DNA from: Bradyrhizobium sp. 4 | GTDB lineage: Bacteria; Pseudomonadota; Alphaproteobacteria; Rhizobiales; Xanthobacteraceae | Reading direction: 5' to 3' | DNA length: 64,000 bases | Assembly (NCBI RefSeq): GCF_023100905.1 | Contig: NZ_CP064686.1 | Span: 2,976,001-3,040,000, forward strand | In this document: in pieces, positions 1-9,078 of the stretch | Numbering within the stretch: the first letter of the stretch is position 1 | Layout: the number at the start of each line of letters is the position of its first letter | Program-made: the position numbers and the translations under genes | Notes under the pieces: generated by a model | Databases searched by the model: none | The model's input: only the letters and a program-made list of their open reading frames with translations | What the model was told of the DNA's origin: nothing

Positions 1-226
1 CGTCGACGATGTCGTCGCCGATGATGATCCGTCCCTGGGTCTGCGCGATGAAGCCGGCGATGATGCGCAGCAGGGTGGTCTTGCCGCAGCCGGAGGGGCC
101 GAGCAGGGCGACGATCTCGCCGCCCTTGATGTCGAGATTGATGTTCTCGACCGCGAGCGCGCCGCTCGGATAGCGGTGAGTGACGGCGTCGACGACGAGC
201 GATCGGCCGCCTTGCACTTCAGCCAT
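1..226 (-). CDS. ABC transporter ATP-binding protein (N-terminal part, runs off the window)
   Basis: Reading the minus strand from ATG at 226, the first 75 residues are those of an importer-type ABC ATPase: a beta-strand start, then the Walker A motif GPSGCGKTT at about residues 40-48 followed by LLRIIAG. The Q-loop, signature motif and Walker B lie outside the window. A Shine-Dalgarno GGGAGG sits 7 nt before the ATG. The gene is divergent from the amidase at 315, and the NitT/TauT-like look together with the amide-catabolic neighbours suggests it energises uptake of an amide, ureide or hydantoin compound. The substrate is inference. Confidence 0.9.
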   Translation of the reverse strand, partial: MAEVQGGRSLVVDAVTHRYPSGALAVENINLDIKGGEIVALLGPSGCGKTTLLRIIAGFIAQTQGRIIIGDDIVD

Positions 227-314
227 GATGTTGCCTCCCGTTGCCCCAAAGCAGAAAGCAAGTCTCGTGCCCGCCGCGCTCGCCTTTCGATGCGAGGTTT
301 GGCATGGTGGGGCG

Positions 315-1706
315 ATGACATCGGATCGATCGGTTTGCGACCTCACTGCCACAACCATTGCGCGCGCCATTGCGAAGGGCGAGCTGTCGTCGCGCGAGGT
401 TGTCGAGGCGCATCTCGAACGGATTGCGCACCAAGACGTGCAATTGGCGGCGTTCGTGACCGTCGACGCGGACCGGGCTCGCCGTGCCGCGGATATCTGC
501 GACGCCGCGCCCGCTCCGATCGGCGCGCTGCATGGGATGCCCGTCGGGATCAAGGATCTCACCGACACTGCGGGACTTGCGACCACCTACGGATCGGCTC
601 TGTTTCGTGATCACGTTCCGGCCGAGGACGATCTCGTGGTCACGCGGCTGCGGCGCGCCGGCGCGATCATCTTGGGAAAGACCAACACGCCGGAATTCGG
701 CTTCGGTGCGGTCTGCACCAACAAATTGTGCGGCCCGACCCGCAATCCGTTCGATTCCGCGCTGACCTCGGGCGGTTCGTCCGGCGGCTCCGCTGTCGCG
801 GTCGCGGCTGGCATGGTGCCACTGGCGCACGGCACCGATTTCGGCGGCTCGGTGCGGACGCCCGCAAGCTTCTGCGGCGTCGCCTCGATCCGGCCGACGC
901 CCGGTCGCATCCCGTCGCCGCATCGACCGCTCGGCTGGGACATGCTCGCCACCCACGGTTTTCTGGCCCGCGGTGTTGACGATCTCGAACTGGCGCTGTC
1001 GGTCTGTGCGGGGGGCGATGTGCGCGACCCGCTCTCGATGGGCGTCGTCAATGAAGATCGGCCGGTTGCAGGGCGTCCGCGGATCGCAGTGACGCCCGAT
1101 TTCGGTGTCGCGCCCGTGGCGCGCGAAGTCCGTGCGCGGTTCGCCGCGGCCTGCGAGGCGCTCGCGGCCGCTGCCGATGTGGTGCCGTCCGCGCCCGATT
1201 GCGGCGGTGCGATCGAGACATTCCGGACGCTGCGCGCCGCGCACATCGCCGACAGCTATGGCGAGCTGCTGAAAACGCGCCGCGTCGAGCTCACGCCCAC
1301 CGTGATCTGGAACATCGAGGCGGGCGCAAAGCTCTCCGCGGAGGATTATCTCAACGCCGAGCGTCGCCGCACCGCGATCTACCGCAGCTTTCGCGAGCTG
1401 TTCACCCGCGCCGATTTCCTGGTGGCGCCGGCGCCGTCCGTCTTGGCCTGGCCGAACGAAATCAGCGATGTCACCGCGATCGATGGCGCGGCGCTGGAGA
1501 CGCCGATCGACTATCTCGCTATCACTTTCATTGTGTCGCTGGTCGGTTTCCCGGTCCTGACCCTGCCGGCGCCGCGAGGGGAGAACGAGCTGCCGTTCGG
1601 CATCCAGATCATTGCCCCACCGCGATGCGAATCCCGCCTGTTTGCCTTCGGCCGTGCCATCGAGAACGAACTGGGTTTTTCGCATCGCTGGCCGAAGCTC
1701 CCCTAG
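315..1706 (+). CDS. Amidase of the amidase-signature family
   Basis: A 463-residue amidase-signature hydrolase cleaving a carboxamide to acid and ammonia, presumably cytosolic. The Ser-cisSer-Lys triad is visible: Lys80 in GIKD, cis-Ser155 in TSGGSSGGS and nucleophile Ser179 in DFGGSVRTPA. Length fits the family (GatA-, AtzE- and AtzF-like enzymes). An in-frame ATG at 180 exists, but the 45 residues it adds are unlike the family, and ATG 315 follows a G-rich ribosome site (GGTGGGG). Its 3' end overlaps the convergent racemase-like gene by 4 nt. Surrounding hydantoinase and racemase genes suggest a role in degrading N-carbamoyl or related amides. The exact substrate cannot be read from sequence. 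Confidence 0.88.
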   Translation: MTSDRSVCDLTATTIARAIAKGELSSREVVEAHLERIAHQDVQLAAFVTVDADRARRAADICDAAPAPIGALHGMPVGIKDLTDTAGLATTYGSALFRDHVPAEDDLVVTRLRRAGAIILGKTNTPEFGFGAVCTNKLCGPTRNPFDSALTSGGSSGGSAVAVAAGMVPLAHGTDFGGSVRTPASFCGVASIRPTPGRIPSPHRPLGWDMLATHGFLARGVDDLELALSVCAGGDVRDPLSMGVVNEDRPVAGRPRIAVTPDFGVAPVAREVRARFAAACEALAAAADVVPSAPDCGGAIETFRTLRAAHIADSYGELLKTRRVELTPTVIWNIEAGAKLSAEDYLNAERRRTAIYRSFRELFTRADFLVAPAPSVLAWPNEISDVTAIDGAALETPIDYLAITFIVSLVGFPVLTLPAPRGENELPFGIQIIAPPRCESRLFAFGRAIENELGFSHRWPKLP

Positions 1707-2452
1707 CTGTCGCGATGCTCGAGCCGGGCGGCGAGCGCATCGGCAAGACCAAGGGTGGGTTTGGCGGCGGGCCGGCGGAACGTGCCTGCGGTTGCCTTGC
1801 GCATGCGTAGCGCCACCAGCGCCTCGGCTTGCTTCACTGCGGCGGCGACCTGATCGACGACAGGAACGGGGATCCGTTCGGCGACGCGCTCGGCAAGGCC
1901 CGAAAGTGGCGCGCCCGCGAAAATCAAAACATCGGCGTCGTTCTCGACGATCGCACGCTGAGCAAGTTCGACAAGCACATCTTCCTTCTCGGTGCCGACC
2001 TCCGAGATCGCCTGGAACGGCGTATCGAGCATACGGATACCGGCGCAGCGCTCCCACAGCCCGTGGGCGCGGACGCATTCCTCGTACCAGGGGCCGAGCG
2101 CCTGGGCGAATGTGACGATGGCGAAACGCCGTCCGGCCATGCAGGCGGTCAGCATCGCCGCTTCCGCCATGCCGACCACGGGAATGTCGAAGGTTTCGCG
2201 CGCGGCGAACAGGCCGGGGTCGCCGAAGGCGGCGATGATCGCGGCGTCGACCTTGTGATGCTGCTCGGCCAGCATCTCCAGCGCAATGGCGCCGCCGATC
2301 TGCGCCTCGGTGCGCGTCGAGATGTAGGGGACGCCGCGGGTCGCGGTGCAGGGGATCAACTCGGTCCCGGCCGAAGCCGCGCGCTGCCCGACATCCGTCA
2401 TCAACTGGGTGACTGCGGTGCTGGTGTTCGGGTTGAGCAGCAGCAGCTTCAT
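1703..2452 (-). CDS. Hydantoin racemase / Asp-Glu racemase family protein
   Basis: A 249-residue protein starting with the family hallmark LLLLNPNTS. Family members use two cysteines as acid/base pair to invert a chiral carbon. A cysteine is present in the C-terminal half (RCAGIRML) and another in TACMAGRRF. It begins 2 nt after the end of the GntR gene on the same strand, so both are probably one transcript. Placement beside a hydantoinase fits racemisation of 5-substituted hydantoins before ring opening. A related pathway enzyme acting on another dicarboxylate-like substrate is possible. Confidence 0.82.
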   Translation of the reverse strand: MKLLLLNPNTSTAVTQLMTDVGQRAASAGTELIPCTATRGVPYISTRTEAQIGGAIALEMLAEQHHKVDAAIIAAFGDPGLFAARETFDIPVVGMAEAAMLTACMAGRRFAIVTFAQALGPWYEECVRAHGLWERCAGIRMLDTPFQAISEVGTEKEDVLVELAQRAIVENDADVLIFAGAPLSGLAERVAERIPVPVVDQVAAAVKQAEALVALRMRKATAGTFRRPAAKPTLGLADALAARLEHRDS

Positions 2453-2454
2453 GA

Positions 2455-3165
2455 TTACGCCGCCGTCTGCTTGGCTTGAGAGGTGCCGATCACTTCGAGC
2501 AGGGCGGTGCCGGTGCGCCGAACATGAGCGCCAAGCAGGCGGCCGGCCGCTTCGCTGTCGCGGGCCTCGAGGGCTGCCAGGATATCGGCGTGCTCGTCGA
2601 CCGAATTGCTCCAGCGGCGGTCGGCGCCGAGTGCGAGGTAACGCGCGCGTTCGGCGCGGGAGATCAGCGTCTCGTGCGCCTCGCGCAGCGGCGTGTTGCG
2701 GGCCATGCGGACAACGGTGTTGTGGATCTCGCCGTTGATGGCGAAGTACTCGTCGAGCTTGCCGTTGCGGTGATGGCCTTCCATGCGGATCTGAAGCGTG
2801 CGAAGTCGGGCGAGATCGCGCTCGGTGGCGCGCTCCGCGGCAAGCTCTGCGGCCAGCCGCTCGATGCCGGCCAGCGCCTCGAACAATTCGGAGATGCCGT
2901 CGACCGCGAGGCCCGCGATGCGCGGGCTGCGGTTGGGGCGCAGCTCGATCAATCCCTCCGCAGCCAGCACCTTCATCGCCTCGCGCAGCGGCGTGCGCGA
3001 CACGCCGAGCTCCTTCGACAGCCTGGTTTCCTGGGTCTGCGATCCCGGCGGCAGCTCGCCGCGAATGATCATCGTCCGCATCCGCGCAGCCGCGCGCTCA
3101 TGCAGGCCCATCCGCTTGAGTTTGGGCGACTTTCGTCCCGTAACCGGTTCGGATTTCTGCTGCAC
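2455..3165 (-). CDS. GntR-family transcriptional regulator (FadR/VanR type, FCD domain)
   Basis: A 236-residue regulator with an N-terminal winged helix (about residues 20-85, recognition helix in VSRTPLREAMKVLAAEG) and a C-terminal all-helical FCD ligand domain (about 95-220). FCD metal-site residues are plausible in DEYFAINGEIHNTVV and DEHADILAALEARD. It is divergent from the catabolic pair at 3371-5532 and cotranscribed with the racemase-like gene, so it is the obvious local regulator. Members of the subfamily are mostly repressors released by a pathway intermediate; that part is inference. Confidence 0.9.
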   Translation of the reverse strand: MQQKSEPVTGRKSPKLKRMGLHERAAARMRTMIIRGELPPGSQTQETRLSKELGVSRTPLREAMKVLAAEGLIELRPNRSPRIAGLAVDGISELFEALAGIERLAAELAAERATERDLARLRTLQIRMEGHHRNGKLDEYFAINGEIHNTVVRMARNTPLREAHETLISRAERARYLALGADRRWSNSVDEHADILAALEARDSEAAGRLLGAHVRRTGTALLEVIGTSQAKQTAA

Positions 3166-3370
3166 GCCGACCTTCCTGCTGACGTGCGATCGTAGCTAAT
3201 TTCCTTCATATGACGTGCCCAAATAGAAGACGTATGTGGCTCAAAACACATGCATATCGAACAAATTGTATGCAGCATGCAGATTGTGGGTTGCGTGGAC
3301 GGATGCGGACGCGGATGATCTTTTGAGGAAGCGGAGGAGCGCTTTCGCCGTAACGGAGCGACTGCGATCG
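3166..3370. promoter_or_regulatory. Divergent promoter region with candidate GntR operator
   Basis: The 205-bp gap between the GntR start and the hydantoin genes is AT-richer than its surroundings. At 3264-3285 it carries ATTGTATGCAGCATGCAGAT, an imperfect palindrome with the TTGTATGCA half typical of FCD-type GntR sites. A second ATGCAT lies at about 3250. Operator function is inference. Confidence 0.45.
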
Positions 3371-4111
3371 ATGTCGATTACGCGCAAACGCCTCGGCATG
3401 ATTACGCCCTCCTCCAATTCGGTGCTGGAGCCCGTCACCAGTGCGATGCTCGCCGGCGTCGACGGCGTCACCGCGCATTTCTCGCGCTTCCGGGTCACCG
3501 AGATCGCGCTTGACGCCGCGGCGCTGAACCAGTTCGACGCCTCGGTGATGCTGCCAGCGGCGGACCTGCTGGCCGATGCGAAAGTCGATGCCATCGCCTG
3601 GAACGGTACGTCCGCAAGCTGGCTCGGCATCAGCCGAGACCGGAGTCTTTGCGCGGCAATCACGGCGCGCACAGGCGTGCCTGCGACAACGTCGACGCTT
3701 GCCTGCATCGATGCCGCCCGTGCGCTCGGCGCCAAGCGCGTTGGTCTCGTATCTCCCTATACCGATGACGTGCAGCGGCGGATCGATGACGTCTGGGCCG
3801 AAGAGGGGATCGCCCCACAGACGGAGCGGCACCTCGGACTGCGCGACAATTTCTCTTTCGGCGAGGTCGCGCCTGCGACGATTGCTGGCATGATCCGCGC
3901 CGTGGCGGCTGACGGCGCCGATGCTGTCGTCATCCTCTGCACCAACCTCGACGGCGCCGCGCTGGCGGCCTCGCTCGAACGGGAATTGAATGTCGCGGTA
4001 CTCGATTCGGTGGCGGTCACGCTGTGGCGAACCCTGGAGCTCGCCGGCGGCGATACCGGTGCTCTTGCCGATTGGGGCCGGATCTTCCAGACATCGGCGG
4101 TCATCAAGTGA
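3371..4111 (+). CDS. Maleate isomerase / Asp-Glu racemase-like protein
   Basis: A 246-residue protein of the maleate isomerase/arylmalonate decarboxylase branch of the Asp/Glu racemase superfamily. It has the N-terminal GMITPSSN loop, an AWNGTSASW segment where relatives carry the first catalytic cysteine, and VVILCTNLDG with the second cysteine. The first position looks like Thr-Ser rather than Cys, so racemase chemistry is not assured. ATG 3371 is preceded by GGAG; a longer in-frame start at 3236 would overlap the promoter. The stop overlaps the hydantoinase start by 1 nt (TGATG), so the two are translationally coupled. Confidence 0.8.
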   Translation: MSITRKRLGMITPSSNSVLEPVTSAMLAGVDGVTAHFSRFRVTEIALDAAALNQFDASVMLPAADLLADAKVDAIAWNGTSASWLGISRDRSLCAAITARTGVPATTSTLACIDAARALGAKRVGLVSPYTDDVQRRIDDVWAEEGIAPQTERHLGLRDNFSFGEVAPATIAGMIRAVAADGADAVVILCTNLDGAALAASLERELNVAVLDSVAVTLWRTLELAGGDTGALADWGRIFQTSAVIK

Positions 4112-5532
4112 TGGAGACTCCTGTGACGCAGTTCGATCTCGCCATTCGCGGCGGCACCATCGTGACGGCCAGCGACGAGTTCCGCGCCGATATCGGCATT
4201 CGCGGCGGCCGCATCGTCAGCATTGCTGATCATCTCAAGGGTGCTGCCCGCGAGATCGACGCGACCGGGCTGTTGGCGTTGCCGGGCGGGATCGACAGCC
4301 ATGTCCACATCTCGCAACCGTCCGGCCCTGACGTGGTGATGGCCGACGATTTTGCGTCCGCAACGCGTGCGGCTGCTGCCGGCGGCAACACCATGGTCCT
4401 CCCGTTCGCGCTTCAGGAGAAAGGCGCGTCGCTGCGAGCCTGTGTCGAGAACTATCGCAAGCTCGCGGAAGGCGAGTGCTATATCGACACGGCGTTTCAT
4501 CTCATCATCTCCGATCCGACAGCGGTCGTGCTCGGGCAGGAACTACCGGCGCTGGTCAAGGACGGCTACACCTCGTTCAAGGTGTTCATGACCTATGACG
4601 ACCTCGTGCTCAGCGACAAGCAGCTTCTGGAGGTCTTCGAGGTCGCGCGCCGCGAGGAAGCGCTGGTGATGGTCCATTGCGAAGGCTACGACGCCATCCG
4701 CTTCCTGACCAACAGGCTGGAACGCGAGGGCCATATCGCGCCGTATTATCACGGCGTGTCGCGGCCACAGGCGGTCGAGCGCGAAGCCACGCATCGCGCC
4801 ATCAGTCATGCCGAGGTGATCGGCGTTCCCATCATGATCGTGCATGTCTCCGGGCGCGAGGCGATGGAGCAGGTGCGCTGGGCCCAGCAGCGCGGATTGC
4901 CCGTGCATGCCGAGACCTGCCCGCAATACATTACGCTGACGGCCGACGACATGAAGGGCCTGAACATGGACATCACGGGCGCGAAATACGTCTGCTCGCC
5001 GCCGCCGCGCGATACCGAAAGCCAGCAGGCGATCTGGGAAGGCATCACGTCAGGCGTGTTCCAGACTTTCTCGTCCGATCACTGCCCGTTCCGTTACGAC
5101 GATCCCAGGGGCAAGCTGACGCCGAACGGCCGCACCTCGTTCCGCTGGGTGCCGAACGGCATTCCCGGTGTCGAGACCCGGCTGCCGATTCTGTTCTCCG
5201 AAGGCGTGTCGAAGGGACGGATCAGCCTGCAGAAATTCGTCGAGCTGACCGCGACCAACCATGCACGCATCTACGGCCTCTATCCGCGCAAGGGCTCGAT
5301 CGGTGTCGGCTTCGATGCGGATATCGTGCTGTGGGACCCCAAATTGAAGAAACCTATTCGGCAGGCCGATCTGCATCACGGCTCGGACTACACGCCATGG
5401 GAAGGGTTCGACGTCACGGGATGGCCGGTAACGACGATCGCCCGTGGCCGGATGGTGTACGAGCACGGCAGGATCGTCGGCGACAAAGGCGCAGGCGACA
5501 TTCTCAGCCGCGGCAGGTCGAGCCTGATCTGA
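4111..5532 (+). CDS. D-hydantoinase / dihydropyrimidinase
   Basis: A 473-residue amidohydrolase that hydrolyses the ring amide of dihydropyrimidines or 5-substituted hydantoins to N-carbamoyl amino acids. All ligands of the binuclear metal site can be seen: His64 and His66 in DSHVH, the carboxylated Lys157 in SFKVFM, His189 in MVHCEGY, His245 in IVHVSG and Asp323 in SSDHCPF. Length is normal. The ATG overlaps the upstream stop, so it is the second gene of an operon. Together with the amidase and the racemase-like proteins it forms a hydantoin or ureide utilisation cluster. Confidence 0.93.
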   Translation: METPVTQFDLAIRGGTIVTASDEFRADIGIRGGRIVSIADHLKGAAREIDATGLLALPGGIDSHVHISQPSGPDVVMADDFASATRAAAAGGNTMVLPFALQEKGASLRACVENYRKLAEGECYIDTAFHLIISDPTAVVLGQELPALVKDGYTSFKVFMTYDDLVLSDKQLLEVFEVARREEALVMVHCEGYDAIRFLTNRLEREGHIAPYYHGVSRPQAVEREATHRAISHAEVIGVPIMIVHVSGREAMEQVRWAQQRGLPVHAETCPQYITLTADDMKGLNMDITGAKYVCSPPPRDTESQQAIWEGITSGVFQTFSSDHCPFRYDDPRGKLTPNGRTSFRWVPNGIPGVETRLPILFSEGVSKGRISLQKFVELTATNHARIYGLYPRKGSIGVGFDADIVLWDPKLKKPIRQADLHHGSDYTPWEGFDVTGWPVTTIARGRMVYEHGRIVGDKGAGDILSRGRSSLI

Positions 5533-6336
5533 TCGGGCTCAACACGTTGCTGCTCAACTGTGCCGCTCGTGCGCGGGGGCGATGGCCGTCTCAAGTCCGA
5601 AGATCATACCGGTCACATGTTCGTATCCAGCCTTCGCATGCGGCAAAACTAACCGCTCAATTCGGACAAGGTTGGCCGGCCGCCCGCCATAAGGCGACGT
5701 CCTTGACGTGATCCTCGAATCGCAGTTGCTGTCCTTAGTTGGAGAGACCGTCTCTAATTGGATCTGGTTGGGCCTCGGTTGCTGTAGGGGCCAGCATGGA
5801 TTGGAGCGAGAGTTTAGGTTTTCCAATTGGTTAGAGAGCGACGTGTGCACGATGCGTGGACTGGGAAAATTCTGGAAAGTCCGAACGCCATTTGAGCGAC
5901 CTCGATCTGAATCGCGCAAAGGGCTCTCGAAAGGGAGCAGGGCGGAATTTGCGCTCGATCTGTTTGTGTTTGGAGCCAAGACTGCGTCGACATCGCTGGT
6001 CAAGGGCAATACAGGCCGCGCGCGAGTGATTTCTGTCTGCGCCAGGACCTCGTATCCGCGAGGAAGCTCCGATTTGATCTTTCGATACTGTCCTTCTAGC
6101 CTCACGGTGACGTCTCCCTCGCACGGGTGGTGCGAACGCATGGACCGAGTTCGGGGCTGATTGCCTATGATCAGGCGGCCAACATGCAAAGACTTCGGCG
6201 AACTCGCCTACTACTCAGCATCACGCATCATCTACTTAGAAGTGGGCATGCGATGCAGGAATCCAATGCGACATTTAGCCTGGATTGACCGACTCGCCGG
6301 TCAAGGAACCTGCCGCAAGAATTCGCGCGTCTCGCG
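5533..6336. other. Intergenic region, no convincing gene
   Basis: About 800 bp between the hydantoinase and the Mrp operon. Frames of up to 150 codons exist on both strands but have no start context or recognisable family. Two things stand out: a near-palindrome AGAGACCGTCTCT at about 5744-5756, and a 56-bp stretch at 5796-5851 that recurs at 15513-15578 beside the integrase remnant. Confidence 0.6.
5796..5851 (+). repeat. Copy 1 of the 5.8/15.5-kb direct repeat
   Basis: Begins ATGGATTGGAGCGAGAG, continues with a conserved TTGGTTAGA and ends with ACGTGTGCACG. The same order of blocks, with scattered substitutions, occurs at 15513-15578 next to the integrase. It contains one copy of the CGTGTGCAC motif found eight times there. 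Confidence 0.7.
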
Positions 6337-6687
6337 CTAATTGCCCTTTGGTCCGCGAACCTGCGCACTCTTTTCGGCGGTATCGCGAAATCGCGCTGCG
6401 CCCACCAATACGGTCAGGGCAATAGGCGTGGTTACCAAGCCAAGCCCGATGATCAGGATTTCGTGCAGCACGGGCCTGCTCTGAAGTACCGAAAAGCAAA
6501 CGATCGAAGCAGCTGCAATGAATACGGTGCCCAGCGTCGTCCCGAGCGTCGGCGCGTGGACCCGCTCGTAGAATGTGCCGAACCGCAAGAGGCCCAGCGA
6601 ACCGACGAGTGTGACGATGGCGCCAGCAAAAACGAGAAGTGCCGTGAGAGCAGCAGCCCAGGGCGGCAGGTGTTCGATGCCGTTCAT
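6337..6687 (-). CDS. mnhG: Mrp Na+/H+ antiporter subunit G
   Basis: A 116-residue membrane protein of the MnhG/PhaG family with three hydrophobic segments (about residues 10-32, 42-62 and 68-90) and the conserved LGLLRFGTFYERVHAPTLG. It is a small subunit of the inner-membrane Mrp complex exchanging Na+ (or K+) for H+. ATG at 6687 overlaps the mnhF stop by 4 nt. It is the last gene of the operon. Confidence 0.92.
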   Translation of the reverse strand: MNGIEHLPPWAAALTALLVFAGAIVTLVGSLGLLRFGTFYERVHAPTLGTTLGTVFIAAASIVCFSVLQSRPVLHEILIIGLGLVTTPIALTVLVGAARFRDTAEKSAQVRGPKGN

Positions 6688-6965
6688 TCGATCACCTCGC
6701 CGCGCAGCAGAAACTTCGCCAGCGCAACCGTACCCACGAAGCCGAAGAGGGCCATGGCGAGAGCCGCCTCGAAATAGAGCGTTTCGCCGGATCGAATCCC
6801 GAACGTCAGAAGCAACAACATCGCGTTCACGGACAGCGTGTCGAAGCCCAGAACGCGATCCTGTGCTCGCGGCCCCCGAAATATGCGAACCGCGCCACAG
6901 CCGAGAGCCAACACCAGAACTACCTGCGCGGCAACCAGCGCGTAGATCAGCAAGAGCTGGCTCAT
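6684..6965 (-). CDS. mnhF: Mrp Na+/H+ antiporter subunit F
   Basis: A 93-residue protein with three membrane segments and the MrpF pattern FRGPRAQDRVLGFDTLSVNA in the first loop. The ATG at 6965 overlaps the end of mnhE by 4 nt (ATGA type), as in most Mrp operons. A longer in-frame start at 7019 lies inside mnhE and is not needed. Confidence 0.92.
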   Translation of the reverse strand: MSQLLLIYALVAAQVVLVLALGCGAVRIFRGPRAQDRVLGFDTLSVNAMLLLLTFGIRSGETLYFEAALAMALFGFVGTVALAKFLLRGEVIE

Positions 6966-7450
6966 TCGAATATCTCCAGCAGATGGCGTTCGTAGCGTTG
7001 CTTGATCGTGCGGACCCACTCGGCTTCATCGACCAGGTCGAGAACATGGATCATCAACAACCCTTTCTGTGTATCGAAATTCACCCACAGCGTTCCGGGG
7101 CTCGAGGTAATGATGCAAGCCAGCAACGCCAGTCCATAGGGATTGCGCATATCGAGCGGAATGTTCACGAACCCGGATTTTCGCTGTCGGCGCCCAAAAC
7201 CGAGAATGATCCGGCCAACCGCGAAGTTGGAGCGGATGATATCGATCGCCACCAATCCCAACAGGCGTAGGAGGACGCCGGGTCGCCTGACGCGCGTGCT
7301 TGGTAACTCCAGCACGGTGAGAAACCGCCCGCCGACGAGCGCGATCACACAACCGAGGAGGACATGTCCGACGGTGACTGCCTGATTGAGCAGTAGCCAC
7401 AATGCGAGCAGACAGAAGCTCATCCGCGGAAAGGGCAGGAATCGCGTCAT
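6962..7450 (-). CDS. mnhE: Mrp Na+/H+ antiporter subunit E
   Basis: A 162-residue MnhE-family protein. Two to three N-terminal membrane segments are followed by a cytosolic part with the conserved ITSSPGTLWVNFD and a LLMIHVLDLVDEAEW strand-helix end. It begins at ATG 7450, overlapping mnhD by 4 nt. An upstream in-frame extension reads through mnhD in another frame and is rejected. Confidence 0.92.
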   Translation of the reverse strand: MTRFLPFPRMSFCLLALWLLLNQAVTVGHVLLGCVIALVGGRFLTVLELPSTRVRRPGVLLRLLGLVAIDIIRSNFAVGRIILGFGRRQRKSGFVNIPLDMRNPYGLALLACIITSSPGTLWVNFDTQKGLLMIHVLDLVDEAEWVRTIKQRYERHLLEIFE

Positions 7451-9078
7451 TTGCCGCCCGCCTTTCGGCTGCCTTGGGCGCTGATCTCCAGGACGTCGCT
7501 GATGTAGCCCGCCGGCGCGTGCAGCGATTGCGCCGTTGCCTGCATGAAGCGCATCACCGGACCGGCGAGCACTGTCTGGGCCGCGCAAATGATCAACAGG
7601 AACATGATGGGCGCCATCTCGATCAGGCGCACACGCGGCACGGTGCGATCTGGCGACGCCCACAAGGAGCGTATACCTGCTCGGGTCAGCGCGACCAACG
7701 CCGCAAAACTGGACACGAGGAGCGTCAACAAGAGCGCCCACCCACTGCCAGGAACGGCACCGCCCGGATGCATGCCTGAAGGATGAAGCGCCGCCGTCAG
7801 CAGCGCGAATTTGGCTATGAAACCCGACAGCGGCGGAAGCCCGGCGATGACCAGTGCGCACCCGATGAAGGCGACGCCGAGCAACCCCATCGTGGCCACA
7901 ATGGCCGTGCCGACTTCCTCTTCGGTATGGTCCGCATCGTCGTCTTCTCCGTAAGCTTCTCGCGTGACGGCGATCACGTCAGCTCCGGGTTCGCGGCCGC
8001 GCTCGATGAGTTCGGCCAGAAGGAAGAACGCGCTGATGCCGAGGGTCGAGCTGACCAGGTAAAACAGTGCTCCACCGGTGACACTGACTTGCCCGGTCCC
8101 CGTGGCTGCCAACACAGTTCCGGAGGATACGAGCACCGAAAAGCCGCCGAGACGGGCGGTGTCCTGGGATGCCAATGTGCCGATTGCTCCGAAGGCGATC
8201 GTCGCCAACCCACCCCATAACAGCCAGTCACTGCCGAAGCCCGCTGACGCGCCACTGCCCTCACCAAAAAGCAACAGCGATAGACGCAGGATGATATACA
8301 CGCCGACCTTGGTCATGATCGCAAAGATCGACGCCACCGGTGGACTCGCGGCTGCGTAGGCCGTCGGCAGCCAGAAACACAGGGGCCACATGCCGGCCTT
8401 GAGCAGGAAGGCCACGGCCAGCATGCCGGCGCCTGCTTCGAGCAAACCGCGGCTCTCCGCGGCGATTGCAGGTATCCGCGCCGAGAGGTCCGCCATATTG
8501 AGCGTCCCGGTGACGCCATAGATCAGGCTGACCCCGATCAGGAACAATAGAGACGCGACCAGATTCATGACGATGTAGTGCAACCCAGCCTTCACCCGTG
8601 CGAGACCGGAACCATGCAGCAGAAGTCCGTACGAAGCGGCCAGCAACAACTCGAAGAAGACAAACAGGTTGAAGAGATCGCCGGTCAGGAAGGCACCATT
8701 GAGGCCCATCAACAGAAACTGAAAGAGCGGATGGAAATGCGCGCCTGTCCGGTGCCAACGGGCAAGAGAGAACACAACTGACGCCAGCGCCAGGATGCTG
8801 GTCAGGAGCAGCATGAGCGCGGAGAGCCGATCGAGAACGAGGACAATTCCGAACGGAGCAGGCCAATCGCCCAGGCGATAGACTTCCCTGATTTCGGGGT
8901 GACCCGAATTAGACATTCCGAGCAAGATCACCGCGACACAAACGAGTGCAACCGTTATGGCCACGTTGACCGCAGCCACGATGTTGCGGTGCCGCTCTCC
9001 ATTCAAGAGCAGCATGCCTGCGCCGGCAAGCAGGGGCAGGACGATGGGCGCAACGACCAGATTTGCAATTCCGCTCAC
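7447..9078 (-). CDS. mnhD: Mrp Na+/H+ antiporter subunit D (NuoM/NuoN-like)
   Basis: A 543-residue polytopic protein homologous to the antiporter-like subunits of complex I. The transmembrane glutamate is in LFVFFELLLAASYG, and the lysine of the broken helix is in LLKAGMWPLCFWLP and again in MTKVGVYIILRL. These residues carry protons in the family. It overlaps mnhE and mnhC by 4 nt each. An acidic loop (EDDDADHTEEE) between late helices is longer than usual. Confidence 0.94.
   Translation of the reverse strand: MSGIANLVVAPIVLPLLAGAGMLLLNGERHRNIVAAVNVAITVALVCVAVILLGMSNSGHPEIREVYRLGDWPAPFGIVLVLDRLSALMLLLTSILALASVVFSLARWHRTGAHFHPLFQFLLMGLNGAFLTGDLFNLFVFFELLLAASYGLLLHGSGLARVKAGLHYIVMNLVASLLFLIGVSLIYGVTGTLNMADLSARIPAIAAESRGLLEAGAGMLAVAFLLKAGMWPLCFWLPTAYAAASPPVASIFAIMTKVGVYIILRLSLLLFGEGSGASAGFGSDWLLWGGLATIAFGAIGTLASQDTARLGGFSVLVSSGTVLAATGTGQVSVTGGALFYLVSSTLGISAFFLLAELIERGREPGADVIAVTREAYGEDDDADHTEEEVGTAIVATMGLLGVAFIGCALVIAGLPPLSGFIAKFALLTAALHPSGMHPGGAVPGSGWALLLTLLVSSFAALVALTRAGIRSLWASPDRTVPRVRLIEMAPIMFLLIICAAQTVLAGPVMRFMQATAQSLHAPAGYISDVLEISAQGSRKAGGK

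Noticed and set aside
180..314. Longer start for the amidase
   Set aside because: The added 45 residues do not resemble the family and overlap the divergent ABC gene; ATG 315 begins the typical N-terminus.
219..2078. A 619-codon minus-strand frame opposite the amidase
   Set aside because: It is antisense to a clear amidase and part of the racemase gene, is rich in Arg/Gly/Asp as GC-rich shadow frames are, and has no recognisable domain.
5708..6160. 150-codon plus-strand frame
   Set aside because: No ribosome site, unusual composition and overlap with an equally open minus frame; the repeat at 5796 explains part of the sequence.
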